A stretch of 64,000 nucleotides of DNA from Caenorhabditis remanei (lineage: Eukaryota; Nematoda; Chromadorea; Rhabditida; Rhabditidae), in assembly GCF_010183535.1 (NCBI RefSeq), contig NC_071331.1, forward strand, positions 17,236,001 through 17,300,000. The letters are read 5' to 3'. Of the stretch, positions 36,008 through 46,881 are shown piece after piece. The notes under the pieces were generated by a model. The model was not told where the DNA came from. It made no database searches and worked only from the letters and a program-made list of their open reading frames with translations. Position 1 is the first letter of the stretch; each line of letters begins with the position of its first letter. A program made the position numbers and the translations under genes.

Positions 36008-36531
36008 TACGAAGAAATAAGTTATTACTTTCAAAATATGAGTCGTCTAGTCGGAAGCAATGAAAATGTACGAAATGAAGCAGTCGTTGTCGCGCGGAGA
36101 GCCGTCGTTCCGGATCATCTCGGATCATATTCCTACTGTAGTCGTCATCCGATAAGCTTCCTCTCTTCCCGACAACTCTGTTTTCTTTTTATCAATTAAC
36201 TCTAATGGAATGCGTAGATTACTCATAGATATTTAGAAGATTTTTTTCGAGTGGGAGGATTGTATTTACAGGCTGATAATATTGAGAAAATGTTATTTTT
36301 TTAAAGTCACTTTTGATCCGATAACCGTCAAAAATGAGAGTGTAAGGAAAGATGTTTGAAATGTATTTATAAAGTAACAAAGAAGAATTTAAACAGTTCT
36401 GGTTCCGAAAAATGACAAGAACAACGAGAATCTTCGTCAATATTACACACTTTTCACAGTACATTGACATATCTTTTACATCATTCCGTTTGCTGGTCGC
36501 ACTTGATCACAAATTTAATATTGATTACAAC
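36008..36531. promoter_or_regulatory. Divergent promoter between gcy-8 and a small secreted protein gene
   Basis: About 520 bp between opposite-strand starts. It should contain the AFD-specific enhancer of gcy-8; I cannot assign individual factor sites with confidence. No gene seen. Confidence 0.5.
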
Positions 36532-36994
36532 ATGAAAACTGTTATTCTTTTGTCTTTAATATTTCTCGAATCTATTCCATTGAATGGGCTCACTTATAAC
36601 GAACATCTGCAATTTTTGCAACTTCAAAACGCCGCTTACAACATGTACCTTCGAACGTTCGCTGAAAGAAAACAAAAGAACAATGTGTTCAAAAGTTGGT
36701 ATGCGGCCACCACTGTATGTTTCTGTTATTATGTAAAAATCCAGATTGCGATTCAAATCAATTTGTTTCCAGGAATTTCCACCATTGAAGAGCGAGTTTT
36801 TCGAAAATGACACTGTTGTTGGCGATAGTCAGAAAAACTCTGCAGTCGTCAGCATGGATCTCGTTTATTCAAGACCCCGAACAGTCGACGATGATATCGG
36901 AATGCCTCTAAACCAGCCAATTTTCACAAAGGAGAAAACGACTTTTTATAATTATGGAAAGCTGTATCAAAATTACTACCAGAATGGAAAATAA
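36532..36994 (+). CDS. Small predicted secreted protein, unknown family
   Basis: Two exons, 36532-36714 and 36773-36994, give 134 residues. The N-terminus is a good signal peptide (MKTVILLSLIFLESIPLNGL) and the mature part has no cysteines. It is polar, with tyrosines and asparagines (TYNEHLQFLQLQNAAYNMYL) and a tail ending YNYGKLYQNYYQNGK. The frame stays open upstream to an ATG at 36412, but the signal peptide favours 36532. It is divergently placed from gcy-8 and upstream of rps-2 on the same strand. I do not recognise a family; without dibasic G-K-R motifs it does not look like a neuropeptide precursor. Confidence 0.7.
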
Positions 36995-37123
36995 CTGTTC
37001 ATTTACATCCTTGTTTCTAAAAAATTGATTTTTAGAAAGAATAAATGCTGTTCTTGTTTGTTTTTGATGGAAATTTACGCTTAAAGCCATTCAGAATTGA
37101 CGAAAAACGAGTTGACACAGCCG

Positions 37124-37170
37124 TTGTTTAAAGGCGCAGGCAGTTTCGAAGGCGGCGGGTCTCGCCACGC
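37124..37170. promoter_or_regulatory. GC-rich promoter motif cluster upstream of rps-2
   Basis: Contains GTTTAAAGGCGCA, GCAGTTTCGAAGGC and GGGTCTCGCCACG within 47 bp, about 255-300 bp before the rps-2 ATG. The same blocks recur at 39787-39850 and, in part, at 50928-50940. The shared blocks point to a repeated promoter element; the binding factor is not known to me. Confidence 0.55.
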
Positions 37171-37424
37171 ACCCTCCCTCTCAATGAATTTGCTTGCAGA
37201 ATTCTATCTTCTTCCTAAAATTTCGGCCTTTTTGCGTTTTTCTGGGAAGTTTTTAAATTTTTTGTAGAAATTTGAATAGAATATCAAAAATTAATGTTTT
37301 CTACAGCTCTCACTAATTTTTAAGAATTTACTGGAATGATCTCTGTAACTATTTTTTACACCCGTATTTTCATCGTTTTCCGTATATTTTTGTTAATTTT
37401 GCAGCTTGAGGTACACATTTCAAA

Positions 37425-38335
37425 ATGGCCGACAGAGGAGGCTTCCAATCTGGATTCGGAGGACGCGGTGGTGGTCGCGGCGGAGCTCGCCCTACTGGAG
37501 ATCGTCCAGCTGGACGTGGAGGACGCGGAGGCCGCGGTGGACGTGGTGGACGCGGAGGAAGGTGAGAATACAGTTTTTGATATCATTACCACAAAAATTA
37601 TTGCAGAGCCGGACGCGGAGGAGAGAAGGAGACCGAATGGACTCCAGTCACCAAGCTCGGAAGACTCGTCAAGGAGAAGAAGATCACTACACTCGAGGAG
37701 ATCTACCTCAACTCCCTCCCAATCAAGGAGTTCGAAATAATCGATGCTCTCTGCTCCAACCTTAAGGACGAAGTCCTCAAGATTTCCCCAGTCCAGAAGC
37801 AGACCACGTAAGTTATATAAATTCGATTTTGAAGCTGTATGATCCGATTTCCAGTGCCGGACAACGTACCCGCTTCAAGGCTTTCGTTGCCATCGGAGAT
37901 CACAACGGACACGTCGGACTCGGAGTCAAGTGCTCTAAGGAAGTCGCCACAGCCATCCGTGGAGCTATCGTTGCCGCCAAGCTCGCTGTTGTCCCAGTCC
38001 GTAGAGGATACTGGGGTAACAAGATCGGACTCCCACATACCGTCCCTTGCAAGGTCACTGGAAAGTGCGCTTCCGTCATGGTCAGACTTATCCCAGCCCC
38101 ACGTGGTACCGGAGTCGTTTCTGCCCCAGTTCCAAAGAAGCTCCTCCATATGGCTGGAATCGAGGATTGCTACACCGCCGCTAAAGGATCTACCGCTACC
38201 CTTGGTAACTTCGCCAAGGCCACCTATGCCGCTCTTCAGAGAACCTACTCCTACCTCACCCCAGACCTCTGGAAGGAGGAGGCCCTCGAGAAGTCGCCAT
38301 ACCAACGTCACCACGAGTTCCTTGCTCGCAACTAA
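37425..38335 (+). CDS. rps-2: Small ribosomal subunit protein uS5 (RPS2)
   Basis: Cytosolic 40S ribosomal protein uS5. Exons 37425-37561, 37607-37807 and 37855-38335 give 272 residues, the usual length. The N-terminus is a glycine/arginine-rich tail ([12 protein letters not shown]), then the S5 domain: [17 protein letters not shown], then [20 protein letters not shown], then [14 protein letters not shown] and [16 protein letters not shown]. It ends FLARN. Codon use is strongly biased to C-ending codons, unlike neighbours, as expected for a highly expressed gene. A TTTGCAG acceptor about 20 bp before the ATG is a likely SL1 site. A poly(A) signal (AATAAA) follows the stop within about 30 bp. 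Confidence 0.98.
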
Positions 38336-38505
38336 TTTGTGGAAACTTTTTTCCAGTTGTTAAAATAAAATTGTTTACCGTGTATCATTGTAATTTAATT
38401 ATGAGAACACTACTTTATTTTAACAATTTTGGGAATGAATTGTCAATTTTTATAAAGCTGCATTCTCATTAAACTGAAATAGCCTATTTTGATGTTTCTG
38501 GAAAA

Positions 38506-38820
38506 ATGATGCCAGGAGCGCCAAAACGTTCCCACGATGAAGACTTCTCAGGGAACCTATCCTTGTCGTGAGGAATATTTAGGAACAACACTGATGAATG
38601 GGTAAAGTCTAGTTCACTGTCGCCAATAGGTTCCAATCGTGTAGACATCAGAGATGTGATTAAATTATATTCACAAGGGCCCGATATGAATTCTTATAGA
38701 ATCTTGCTGGGTGTCTTTCAATTTTTTGATAGTAAGTCAAAAAAACTGGTTATCCCCTGGGAAACGGAATACGAGTGCTACGTATTTCTGAATGTCTATT
38801 GTACTTTTATAAAGTCATGA
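38506..38820 (+). pseudogene. Open frame of 105 codons broken by one TGA
   Basis: From an ATG at 38506 one frame runs to a TGA at 38818-38820 with a single internal TGA at 38569-38571. The text looks coding before (PGAPKRSHDEDFSGNLS) and after the stop (SNRVDIRDVIKLYSQGP, then YRILLGVFQFFDS). I do not recognise the family. It sits just 3' of rps-2, between it and the last exon of the minus-strand LLPH gene, with no clear promoter or splice acceptor. It is most simply a decayed gene copy, or an exon of a gene I cannot reconstruct. Confidence 0.35.
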
Positions 38821-38929
38821 ACGGTCTATTAGAAGTTTCAAGAAATGTTCATTTTCAAAAAGGGTTTATCAACGATAACAACAACAATTGGGTAACAAAA
38901 AAAGTTCAAATCATATACAATGGAAGTGA

Positions 38930-39716
38930 TCATCGGAAGTTTTTGGCAGTCTTGTTTTTTGACTTCTTGATTGCTTTGCTTTTCTTGGTAGCTTTCTTCT
39001 TCTGCCTGTAATAAAAACTTTTAATAGTAATTCTGGAGTTCACAAATTCGAGATATCCCTTATCCGTTTTCTTTGAAAACCAAGTTTACATAATAAATAC
39101 GATCTTCCTGCACTGCTAACATATTCTGGAAGTTCCATAAATAGTAAACAGTAATTTGTTCCTACTTTTCAAATTTCGAAAAAAAAATCGAATTGGAAGA
39201 TTGTTGGTCAACCAATCTCTCTATCGGAAAACTGCTACTCTCTCGTTTTTAAAACAAAATTTATCACAACAAAATAAGTGATTGAGAACTCAATTGAGTG
39301 GTTCTTGACGACGCATTAATTTAAACAAGTCGGTTTCAAAAAATCGAGATCTTTTAAAGTAAACTTACGTTCCAGATAACCACGATGGGAATGATCCGTC
39401 TTTTTTTCTGAGGGTTTTAGTGTTGATGGTGGCAGCGTCTGATGTTACATCCATCTAAAAAATCATTTTTGATTTGAATGAAAAGTTTTAAGAAATCACC
39501 TTTTCTGTAGTTGTGGTTCTGTCAGCCAGAGCTTTTTCTGAATTAATAACCATTATTTGTGAATGAGAAATTATTTTATTCACCTGCTTCCACTTTTTCG
39601 TATTGATCTCGTTTTTCGACGGCTTTCTGGAGGAATGCATCAGTCTTCGGCTGTTTTTTGGTGCGAGCAATAGCGCGGACCTTTCTCTTGAATTTAGATC
39701 TCAAACTTTTCGCCAT
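38930..39716 (-). CDS. LLPH-like (learning-associated protein homologue) nucleolar protein
   Basis: Four exons on the minus strand, 39584-39716, 39500-39537, 39369-39454 and 38930-39005, join in phase to 110 residues. The N-terminus MAKSLRSKFKRKVRAIART is the hallmark of the LLPH/LAPS18 family, small basic nucleolar proteins linked to ribosome assembly. The C-terminus is a lysine-rich block (KKKATKKSKAIKKSKNKT, then AKNFR), also typical. The last intron (39006-39368) is the largest. It shares a 356 bp divergent promoter with xpo-3, which carries the GC-rich motif cluster. Confidence comes from the family-specific first 20 residues. Confidence 0.85.
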
Positions 39717-39786
39717 TTTGTCAGAATACTACAAGAATGTGATGTTGAACAGTTGAAAAACGCACAGAATAAACTGAAAAATAGTT

Positions 39787-39850
39787 GAGTTTAAAGGCGC
39801 ATGCAATTTCTCAGCTAGTCGTGGCGAGACCCGTGCAGTTCGAAGGCAAG
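39787..39850. promoter_or_regulatory. GC-rich motif cluster in the LLPH/xpo-3 divergent promoter
   Basis: GAGTTTAAAGGCGC at 39787-39800, CGTGGCGAGACCC at 39820-39832 and GCAGTTCGAAGGC just after. These match the rps-2 upstream cluster, with the GGTCTCGCC block on the opposite strand. Position is 70-130 bp upstream of the LLPH ATG and 220-285 bp upstream of the xpo-3 ATG. Confidence 0.55.
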
Positions 39851-40071
39851 CCGGGTGGAAATACTGGCTTAATTAGTACGATCCGCTTCGTTTAAAGTGA
39901 AATTTCACACTCATCACGATAATTATTCTTCGAGATTGTTAAAAAAGAAATCAGCGAAAAGGCGGCGAAGAGAAAATCAATATTTTCAGGTGAGTCTTCT
40001 TTACAACGAACGACGAATAACCCAAACGAGAGGATTCAATGAAATAGCACTGGATAAAGGGGGAAACAGAA

Positions 40072-43000
40072 ATGTTTGGCTATACTGGAATTGCGGTCAC
40101 CGATCCAACAAGACAGGCAGAGGTATTCCTGAGAATATTATATTATAACAGACTGAATAAATATTTTAAGATCTACCGAGCATTGGAATCGTTGAAAAAA
40201 GATGAACTTGGTTGGAAAAAGTCGGTTGAATCATTCGTTGGTCCCAACAAACCGTGAGTTTGTCACGTCATAAACTAAAATTGAAATCTAGATTCATCAG
40301 GTCAGCAGAAGAGCAGTTTCTATTGCTGCAAGTCATCGAAGACTTTCTGAACAAGCGGTACAGCTCGGCAACCCAACAAGATGTTTTAGTGATCAGAAAT
40401 TTTTTGTTGCATTATATCAAAGGCTTCCAAGATAATTCAAGCACAAGCCATGAGATGTTCCTAACTAACAAAATGGCTCACATTTTCTCACTGGTGTTTG
40501 CTATGGATTTTCCTGAAAGATGGTCAGCATTTTTCAACGATCTGTAAGATACAATCATTTTATAATCTCCTGATTTGTTTAACTTGCCGATTTCAGTTTT
40601 TTCAACAACAATATCACGGATACAAATATCTCGAGCTTCTACCTGAAAGTTCTTCTTGCTATTGACACAGAAGTTGTTAACCGGGACATCCAACGTTCAA
40701 AAAATGTGAGCATAATTACTTTTTTCAAAGTGTTTACTTTTCTTCATTATAGGAAAGTGAACGAAATATCAAAATAAAAGATGCGATGAGGGAGATCTGT
40801 ATGAACGAGGTTGCTAAAAGTTGGCTAACCATTGCAAACAGTTCGAAAGAGGAAGCAATTCAATGTCTCGTTTTGCGGAATATTGCCGCTTACGTCGATT
40901 GGATTGAGTTGGATCTTGTTGCAAACGACTACGTGATGCCGTTCATTATTTCAAAGCTACAGGATTCAGCGACTTCAGAGGTATTTCAAAATTGAAATTA
41001 TAGACATATCGAGCTTCATCTTTTAACATTTAGGACGCCACTTCAGCAGTTTGTGGTCTAATGCAGAAAGGCATGCCAGCGGAGAAAAAGGTCGGATTGG
41101 CGTTGACAGTAATGACTGTTTTACGAAATAATGGTCTTCTCACAGTGAACGATGTAAGTTCAAATTGTAGTTAAGACTTGAATTATATTGTTTTTTCTTT
41201 CAGAACAACGACGAAGATGAAGTCACACGTGTTGGATCGCTAGTCAACACTCTCGGATTAGTTCTTTTAGATGTTCAAAACAAGTGAGTTCGGTTCATTG
41301 GAATGTAAAAGTAAATATCAGTGGACATTATATACAAAAAAATTATTAGGTGACATATTTTAAAAATTTCTTTTGAAAAGAGAGTTTTGTGAACATGTTT
41401 GTTCACATTGCATCTTGCTCGCAAATCTGTTCTGATTTCCACATCCACTCCAACTGAATCGCTCGCATTTTCTGGATTCATTGTCGTAATACCTGAAGGA
41501 CGTGTGATATTTTGGAAATTATGAGATCTGAGCTCTAACTTACCACATAATTCTGGCACGACTGCAAGATCCTGTTACTGGTGGTAGGGTACAAACGTCA
41601 ACTGGACTTGGTGTAGTCGGTGGAGCAGTAGTAGGCAAAGTTGGCAGAGTGAATGGTGGAATAAGTGTTGGTGTAGGAGCACCTGGAGCACCTCCACCGA
41701 AAAGACTCAAAAATGGCGCGAAGGGAGATGGAGGAGTAGTGGGTGTTGATGGTGTACTCGGCGGGATGGTTGGCGTCGGAGCCAGTGGGGCAGGAATATT
41801 CGGTGGAGTTCCTGTTTGAGTCGGTGGTGGAAATAGAGGTTGTCCTCCATTAATTGTTCCAAATGGTGGAGGGGAAGGAGTATTTTCCACGAGACATTGA
41901 GCAACCTGTTCGTCAGAAGTGAATTGCTAGGGATTAGGATGAACTGGTTCAAACAGGAATCAAAGACTTACGAAAGTGACAACCGCACAATAGCGAGTTT
42001 ATTCATATGTTAAAAAAGAAAATATGCTAACCTGGTCAACAATTAGACACTTTTTCGGTGGATCACAGATAAGGGATTCACATAGCCATTCTGCTGCTTG
42101 TCCATGGGCATATTTGACTGATAATAGAAGGACGAAAACTACTAGAAAACGCATTTCAATCTAAAAATAAGGAGTTTTCGATTTATAAAACTATAGAAAA
42201 AAGTGCGAGATAAATAAATGAAGCTGTGAAACTGGTATGTGTTTGAGAGATGAGAAATGAGGGAAAAGGCGGAATGGCAAGCGATGAGGTGAGTCACGCA
42301 TCACAGATCGCGCGAAGAAAAAGAGAAGAGAAGCGTAGAAAAGTGACCGGTTGGTGAAGACGAAAGCCGTAGATTGTCCGAAGGGCAACACACTGCGCTT
42401 TCGAATTTTAATTCGAATTTCCATTTTACAGATTGTGCGCAAGTTCGATTCTGGAGAAAGAACAAGAATGCTGTGTACAGGAGATGGCACGTCTCGCAGA
42501 GCCAGCGATTGTTGTTTTGAACAACGAGGATCCAGATTTGAGTTATTTGTGTACCGACTACATCAGAGGTTACGCTTCATTCCTTATCAAATTTTATCCA
42601 AATGTAGGTTTCAAAAAGAAAACAATCATGTGCAATTAGAATGTTTTAGGATACGAATTTCATTGAAAAAGTTATTCGAACAGGACTTCAAAGATATGTT
42701 ATGGGAGACGATATGACAGTTGGAGGGGATGGAGAAGAAGAAGTTGAATTCCAAGACTATCGAAGAGAGCTTCGTTCAATGCTCAACGTCATCGGTCTGA
42801 GACGTCCAGAGGCCATTGTCAATGCTATCGAACCATGGACAGCAGAAGTCACAGCTGGAGGATCGACTATTCCAGTTAACAAAATAGAGGCTCTCCTGAA
42901 TGTACTTTTCCATCTACACGAAATCATTCCGGTGAGTACAAACAGTCTTTCATAGAAATCAAATTTACTTTCAGAGTAACATGCTCCAAAATCCGAGAGA

Positions 43001-44546
43001 AGGAGTTTCTCAACGTGCTGCACGTCTTCCAATCGTAATTCTGGAAGGATTAGTTCTTGATGGAAGATGTCCGGCAGTTCATGTTCTCTACTTTGAGTTG
43101 GCATGTCGATACGAACGACTTTTAGTATTACAAGCTCAACCAGTAGTTATAACTCATATTGCTGCCGCATTCCTCGATCAACGTGGAATATCCATTCCAA
43201 CTGGCAATGTTCGAACCCGAATCGTGTATCTATTCTGCCGATTCGTCAAATCTCACAAAGCGGTTCTAGGACCACTTGTCTCGGAAGTTATCACTCGACT
43301 TGCTCCTCTACTTGCAGTTTCTCCAAAGTCAGAGGACAACCAGTTACTGTCTCCAGACGATCAAGGATATATTTTCGAGGCAACTGCGACATTAATTGTA
43401 TTTGGAGATCTCACTTCCGAAATGAAATCCCAATACGTCGGAGAGTTGGCAACAACATTGGCGATGAAGTTCGAGAATGGACTAGTAGAGTTGAATGCGG
43501 CGAGAGCGAGAAAAGCAGATGAAGAAACAATTCAAATCATTCTGCAGTTCATGGCCAATATAATTGGATATAGTAGCCGCATGTCCAAAGCATTCAATAA
43601 TGCTCAATCCATGAAAGCTTGCAATTGCATTGAAATTTATCTGAAACTCGTTAAGTTGTTTGTTGAAACGTTATCACCGGAAAACTCTTTCCTTCTGGAA
43701 TCAACTCGTCAGTTCGCTCATCGTTTAGTCGTATCGATGGAAGACGAGCTGATGCCCTATATGAGTGGAATTTTCGAAAAGCTCGCATTGGTCTCAACAG
43801 ATCTGGATTCAATGCATCACTTGCTTATTTTCTGTCATCAAACGGTCGCAAAGTATAAAAAGGCGATGCTGACAAGTGGTGTTGATCTAGGAAATGTGTT
43901 GGCGATTGCAGCAAGAACTTCGTTACAAGAGCAAGAGAACAATTTACCAGCTAAAGGTAAGAATGAACAAAACGATTAGATTTCTTGAATCAAAACGATT
44001 TCCAGATGATAGCCAACGAGCTCTTCTCTATGTTCAACGAGCATTTGTTCAACTTTTGTTCACTGTAATCGTGAGTGATTGTACTCCAGCACTGAATACC
44101 TCCCCCGGACTTCTGGATCATGTGCTTGAAGCAGCTGCTCGTTTGGCTCTCTCATCTGATCAAACTGCCCAGAAAGTTGCTCTCTCAAGTCTTGCTAAAA
44201 TCTCGTTGATTATTCCTGCGTGGTCCGCGAGAACTCTCCGTGTAGCTTTGGAGATTCCATCTCTTTCCCACATTACTCCATCTGATGCCGGAAGTACGTT
44301 GGTTGTTCATGAAGTTTGTGCCACATTGACAAGTCTTCATCAATCTGATCCCGATGGTTTTGCACGTGCACTTCGCGAACTTGTTCCTAATGGATTCTCC
44401 GATCAATTGTTATCTGCATTGACTAATTTAAAAGGGAAGAACTTGGATAAACAGGTAAGAATTCCCTTTTCTCATGACCCTCTAATTTCAATCCATTGCA
44501 GGTTATGACTATATACTCTTCGCTTAGGAATCAAAATGCCCAATGA
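40072..44546 (+). CDS. xpo-3: Exportin-t (tRNA nuclear export receptor)
   Basis: Importin-beta-family receptor that exports mature tRNA from the nucleus with RanGTP (family knowledge for exportin-t/Los1). Exon 1 (40072-40253) starts MFGYTGIAVTDPTRQ; exon 2 begins at 40292. The early exons hold the N-terminal HEAT region with the DFPERWSAFFNDL segment typical of exportin-t. The large intron 41284-42431 holds an antisense Kunitz-domain gene. After it come LCASSILEKEQECC, the acidic EEEVEFQDYRRELRSMLNV block and the long exon 42976-43960 (VYLFCRFVKSHKAVLGP), then the C-terminal HEAT repeats ending LRNQNAQ. A TTTTCAG acceptor near 39981-39987 marks the 5' UTR; the UTR contains a tiny upstream ATG-AAA-TAG frame. 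The HEAT-rich protein is about 950 residues, the family's usual length. Confidence 0.93.
41360..42154 (-). CDS. Secreted single-Kunitz protein nested in xpo-3 intron
   Basis: Lies antisense within the intron 41284-42431 of xpo-3. Start at 42154 gives a signal peptide (MRFLVVFVLLLSVKYAHGQ) followed by a short cysteine-containing segment (WLCESLICDPPKKC). A second exon adds QFTSDEQVAQC, then about 90 residues rich in proline and threonine (TPTIPPSTPSTPTTPPSP), probably O-glycosylated. The Kunitz/BPTI domain has all six cysteines in order: CTLPPVTGSC, then YYDNESRKCERFSWSGC, then KMQCEQTC. The reactive-site region after the second cysteine reads SRARIMW. It is a likely extracellular protease inhibitor or matrix protein. 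The gap with intron after codon VDQ may hide another small exon. Confidence 0.85.
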
Positions 44547-44985
44547 TATGTTTTTGTTCCCCCGGTTCTGCCTTCACGTCATCATCAAAATTTGTAAATC
44601 TATTGTTTCTTGTTATTGCGCCCCCCGTTTTCTTCTTTCTCAGTTTTTTTGACTCACTCACATTGTTGTTAATCTTATTCCTTTACGTATCATATTTCAT
44701 TATGTCCCACTCCCCACCCAAGTGCCCTTCTCAAACTTTCTGAATTTCGAAGTAGATTACGTGACTTGACTCTTTCCGCTCCGGGTAATCTTTCTACTCG
44801 TTTCATTGTTTTCCGATTCTTTCAACAACGTCATCAACATCATCATCCCATTATTCACTTCTAGCTTTCTCCCCCCAACTCATCGGATTTGATGAAGTGG
44901 CTTGTAGTAGATATTACTCTTTTTATTAGTTTCACACTTTTTAATGGTACTGAATAAAGCACAGGTAAAATTAGGGCAAGTTCAT
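44547..44985. other. Intergenic between converging xpo-3 and the Sm-like gene
   Basis: About 440 bp of pyrimidine-rich 3' flanking sequence. AATAAA near 44955-44960 on the plus strand could be the xpo-3 poly(A) signal. No gene seen. Confidence 0.5.
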
Positions 44986-45801
44986 TCAAGATAGTGTTCG
45001 CACAAAAACAATTGAATCTCCCTTCACAAAACATGACCTCTGGAAGCGATGCTCAACGAGACTATTGGCACCAATCGGCATTGGCCAATTTCCACCTTCC
45101 TTCCAACGCAAGAACTCCGGCAGAAATTCCTGCACACGATTTCGAGCTCCAACCTCTTTCTTTGCTTTTCTACAAACAAGTTCATTCAATTATCATATTA
45201 ATTTTTAATAATGAGTACCTTCCATATCGAACAGTTTCTGTCACATTTGTCATCATAACATTCATGTGTTCATCAAATGTTGTCAGAATCCCTTCGAATA
45301 TTCTATCAATCCGGTCAACTGCACGAGTTCTAACTTCTATTCGTAGTTCTCCTTTAACTGCTTTCGCCAATAATTCGAGTGGTCCCTTAATCTCGAGAAT
45401 TCTGTCATGATACGTTTCGTCTTTCTTCTCGACAACACTTCTTCCCTCTATCATCATTGCTTCTAATCGTTCACGTCGATCTCTTGCTTGTTGTCTAAAA
45501 AAATAATTACAAAGTTTTGCAGAATGGCATGCTTACGCATGCAATGACCATAAATTTCTTAAATTTCCTTTCTTTTAACTCACTTCTTGCTAACCTTCTT
45601 TTCTTGTTCTTCTTTTACAGTCTTTTCATCAAGTTCGCAAATTTTTTCAGCGAGTTCTGGATATTCATTAACTATTTTTCTTTCGAATTCGTCGGTTTCA
45701 AAGTCATCCATAAGACTTGTTCCTTCAAGGCCTTCTACGAGTTCTGGATGTGTTCCTGCCAAGTTTTTTGTGAATTCATCAATATCGAATTCACTATCCA
45801 T
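44986..45801 (-). CDS. Lsm11-like Sm-fold protein
   Basis: Exons 45584-45801, 45219-45494 and 44986-45169 join in phase to 225 residues. The N-terminus is acidic (MDSEFDIDEFTKNLAG, then YPELAEKICELDEK). A helix and the Sm1 half follow: PLELLAKAVKGELRIEVRT, then GILTTFDEHMNVMMTNVTE, the strand pattern and aspartate of the Sm fold. After a roughly 50-residue insert the Sm2 half is at the extreme C-terminus: RSCFVKGDSIVFVRTLS. This split Sm domain with Sm2 at the very end resembles Lsm11 of the U7 snRNP. An in-frame ATG at 45825 is an alternative start. C. elegans has no described U7 snRNA as far as I know, so the role may differ. The Sm fold is well supported, the Lsm11 orthology moderately. 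Confidence 0.75.
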
Positions 45802-46881
45802 CTTTAAAAAGTCAATGCACATCATCCAGTTTCTTCATACTTTTAAAATACACATAGCCTTCGAAACATTACTGTTTTCATTGAAATACATTTTTCCACC
45901 AAGTAATCGCTTTATTCGTACCACTCTCACAAAAAAAAGCAAATCCAACAAACTAAAAGCAAAAAAGGAAAAAGGTTGGAATGCTATTTTAATACGAATA
46001 TAAATTGAGACAAACGAAATATCCCTCGCCTTGTTCTCAACGAGGAGAATTGAAGACTCGGAGAGTGTGAGAGTACGACGAGAAACATGAATCAACTAAA
46101 CTTTCCAAAAAAAGAAAAAAAGAAGGACAGGAGAAAAGAGGAAGACAGAAACTACGATTTCTCAAATCTGATGGATCTTGTCATGTGACAGATGCATTTT
46201 CAATTTCAAGAAAAGGAGTAACTGACAGCAATTTTGAGAAAGAGAGGATAGAAAAATGAACAGGACGAGAAAGGAGGAGGAATGACCAGGACAGACAAAA
46301 ACAGCTATGTATAAATAATGTACTGAATAGATTGTAGAGGAGAGAAAAGGAATCGTCCTGTTTCTAATGTGTGAATCCCAGAAAAAAATAGGGAATAGGG
46401 TGATGCAAAGTGCGGGAGTTTAGAAATCTCAACGATTCAGATGGACAGCTTTGCAGTCTGCTCACTACACGACTGTTCGAAGAGTTTCTTACAAGAAGGG
46501 TGTGGGGGTGAAGGACAATAAAATTGTGGACATAGATCACATAAAGTCCGAGAACGAAATAATCAATGCATTCTATGGGAGGAGCAACAAACACGAATAG
46601 AATGATTCGAGACGGAGGGCCGGCCCAATTGATACTCATGATACATGTCGATAAAGGACACAAAATGATTATTCTGAGGGGATACCATTAACATATGAAG
46701 AATATTATTATGATTTGCATTTAAGTTGGGGTGGACAAGGGTAATTATGACTAGAGAAAACTCTGATCAACCACAACCGGGGGAATACACATCAGAAACT
46801 GTTCTTGCTTTTGAAAAAAATGTGGAAAGAATAGAAGAAAAAAGCGGTAATCTAAAATGAGGACTTGGGTATGTTATGAAA
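45802..46881. other. 1.1 kb intergenic, probable ntl-4 3' UTR
   Basis: The half next to ntl-4 (about 46300-46881) looks like a long AT-rich 3' UTR on the minus strand. The other half is the 5' flank of the Sm-like gene. No supported gene. Confidence 0.45.

Noticed and set aside
37703..38314. 203-codon minus-strand frame across rps-2 exon 3
   Set aside because: Shadow of the highly biased codon use of rps-2, whose own frame is unmistakable ribosomal protein uS5.
39897..40257. Possible alternative N-terminus for exportin-t upstream of 40072
   Set aside because: The upstream frame is interrupted and lies in the 5' UTR after a trans-splice acceptor; the family N-terminus starts at 40072.
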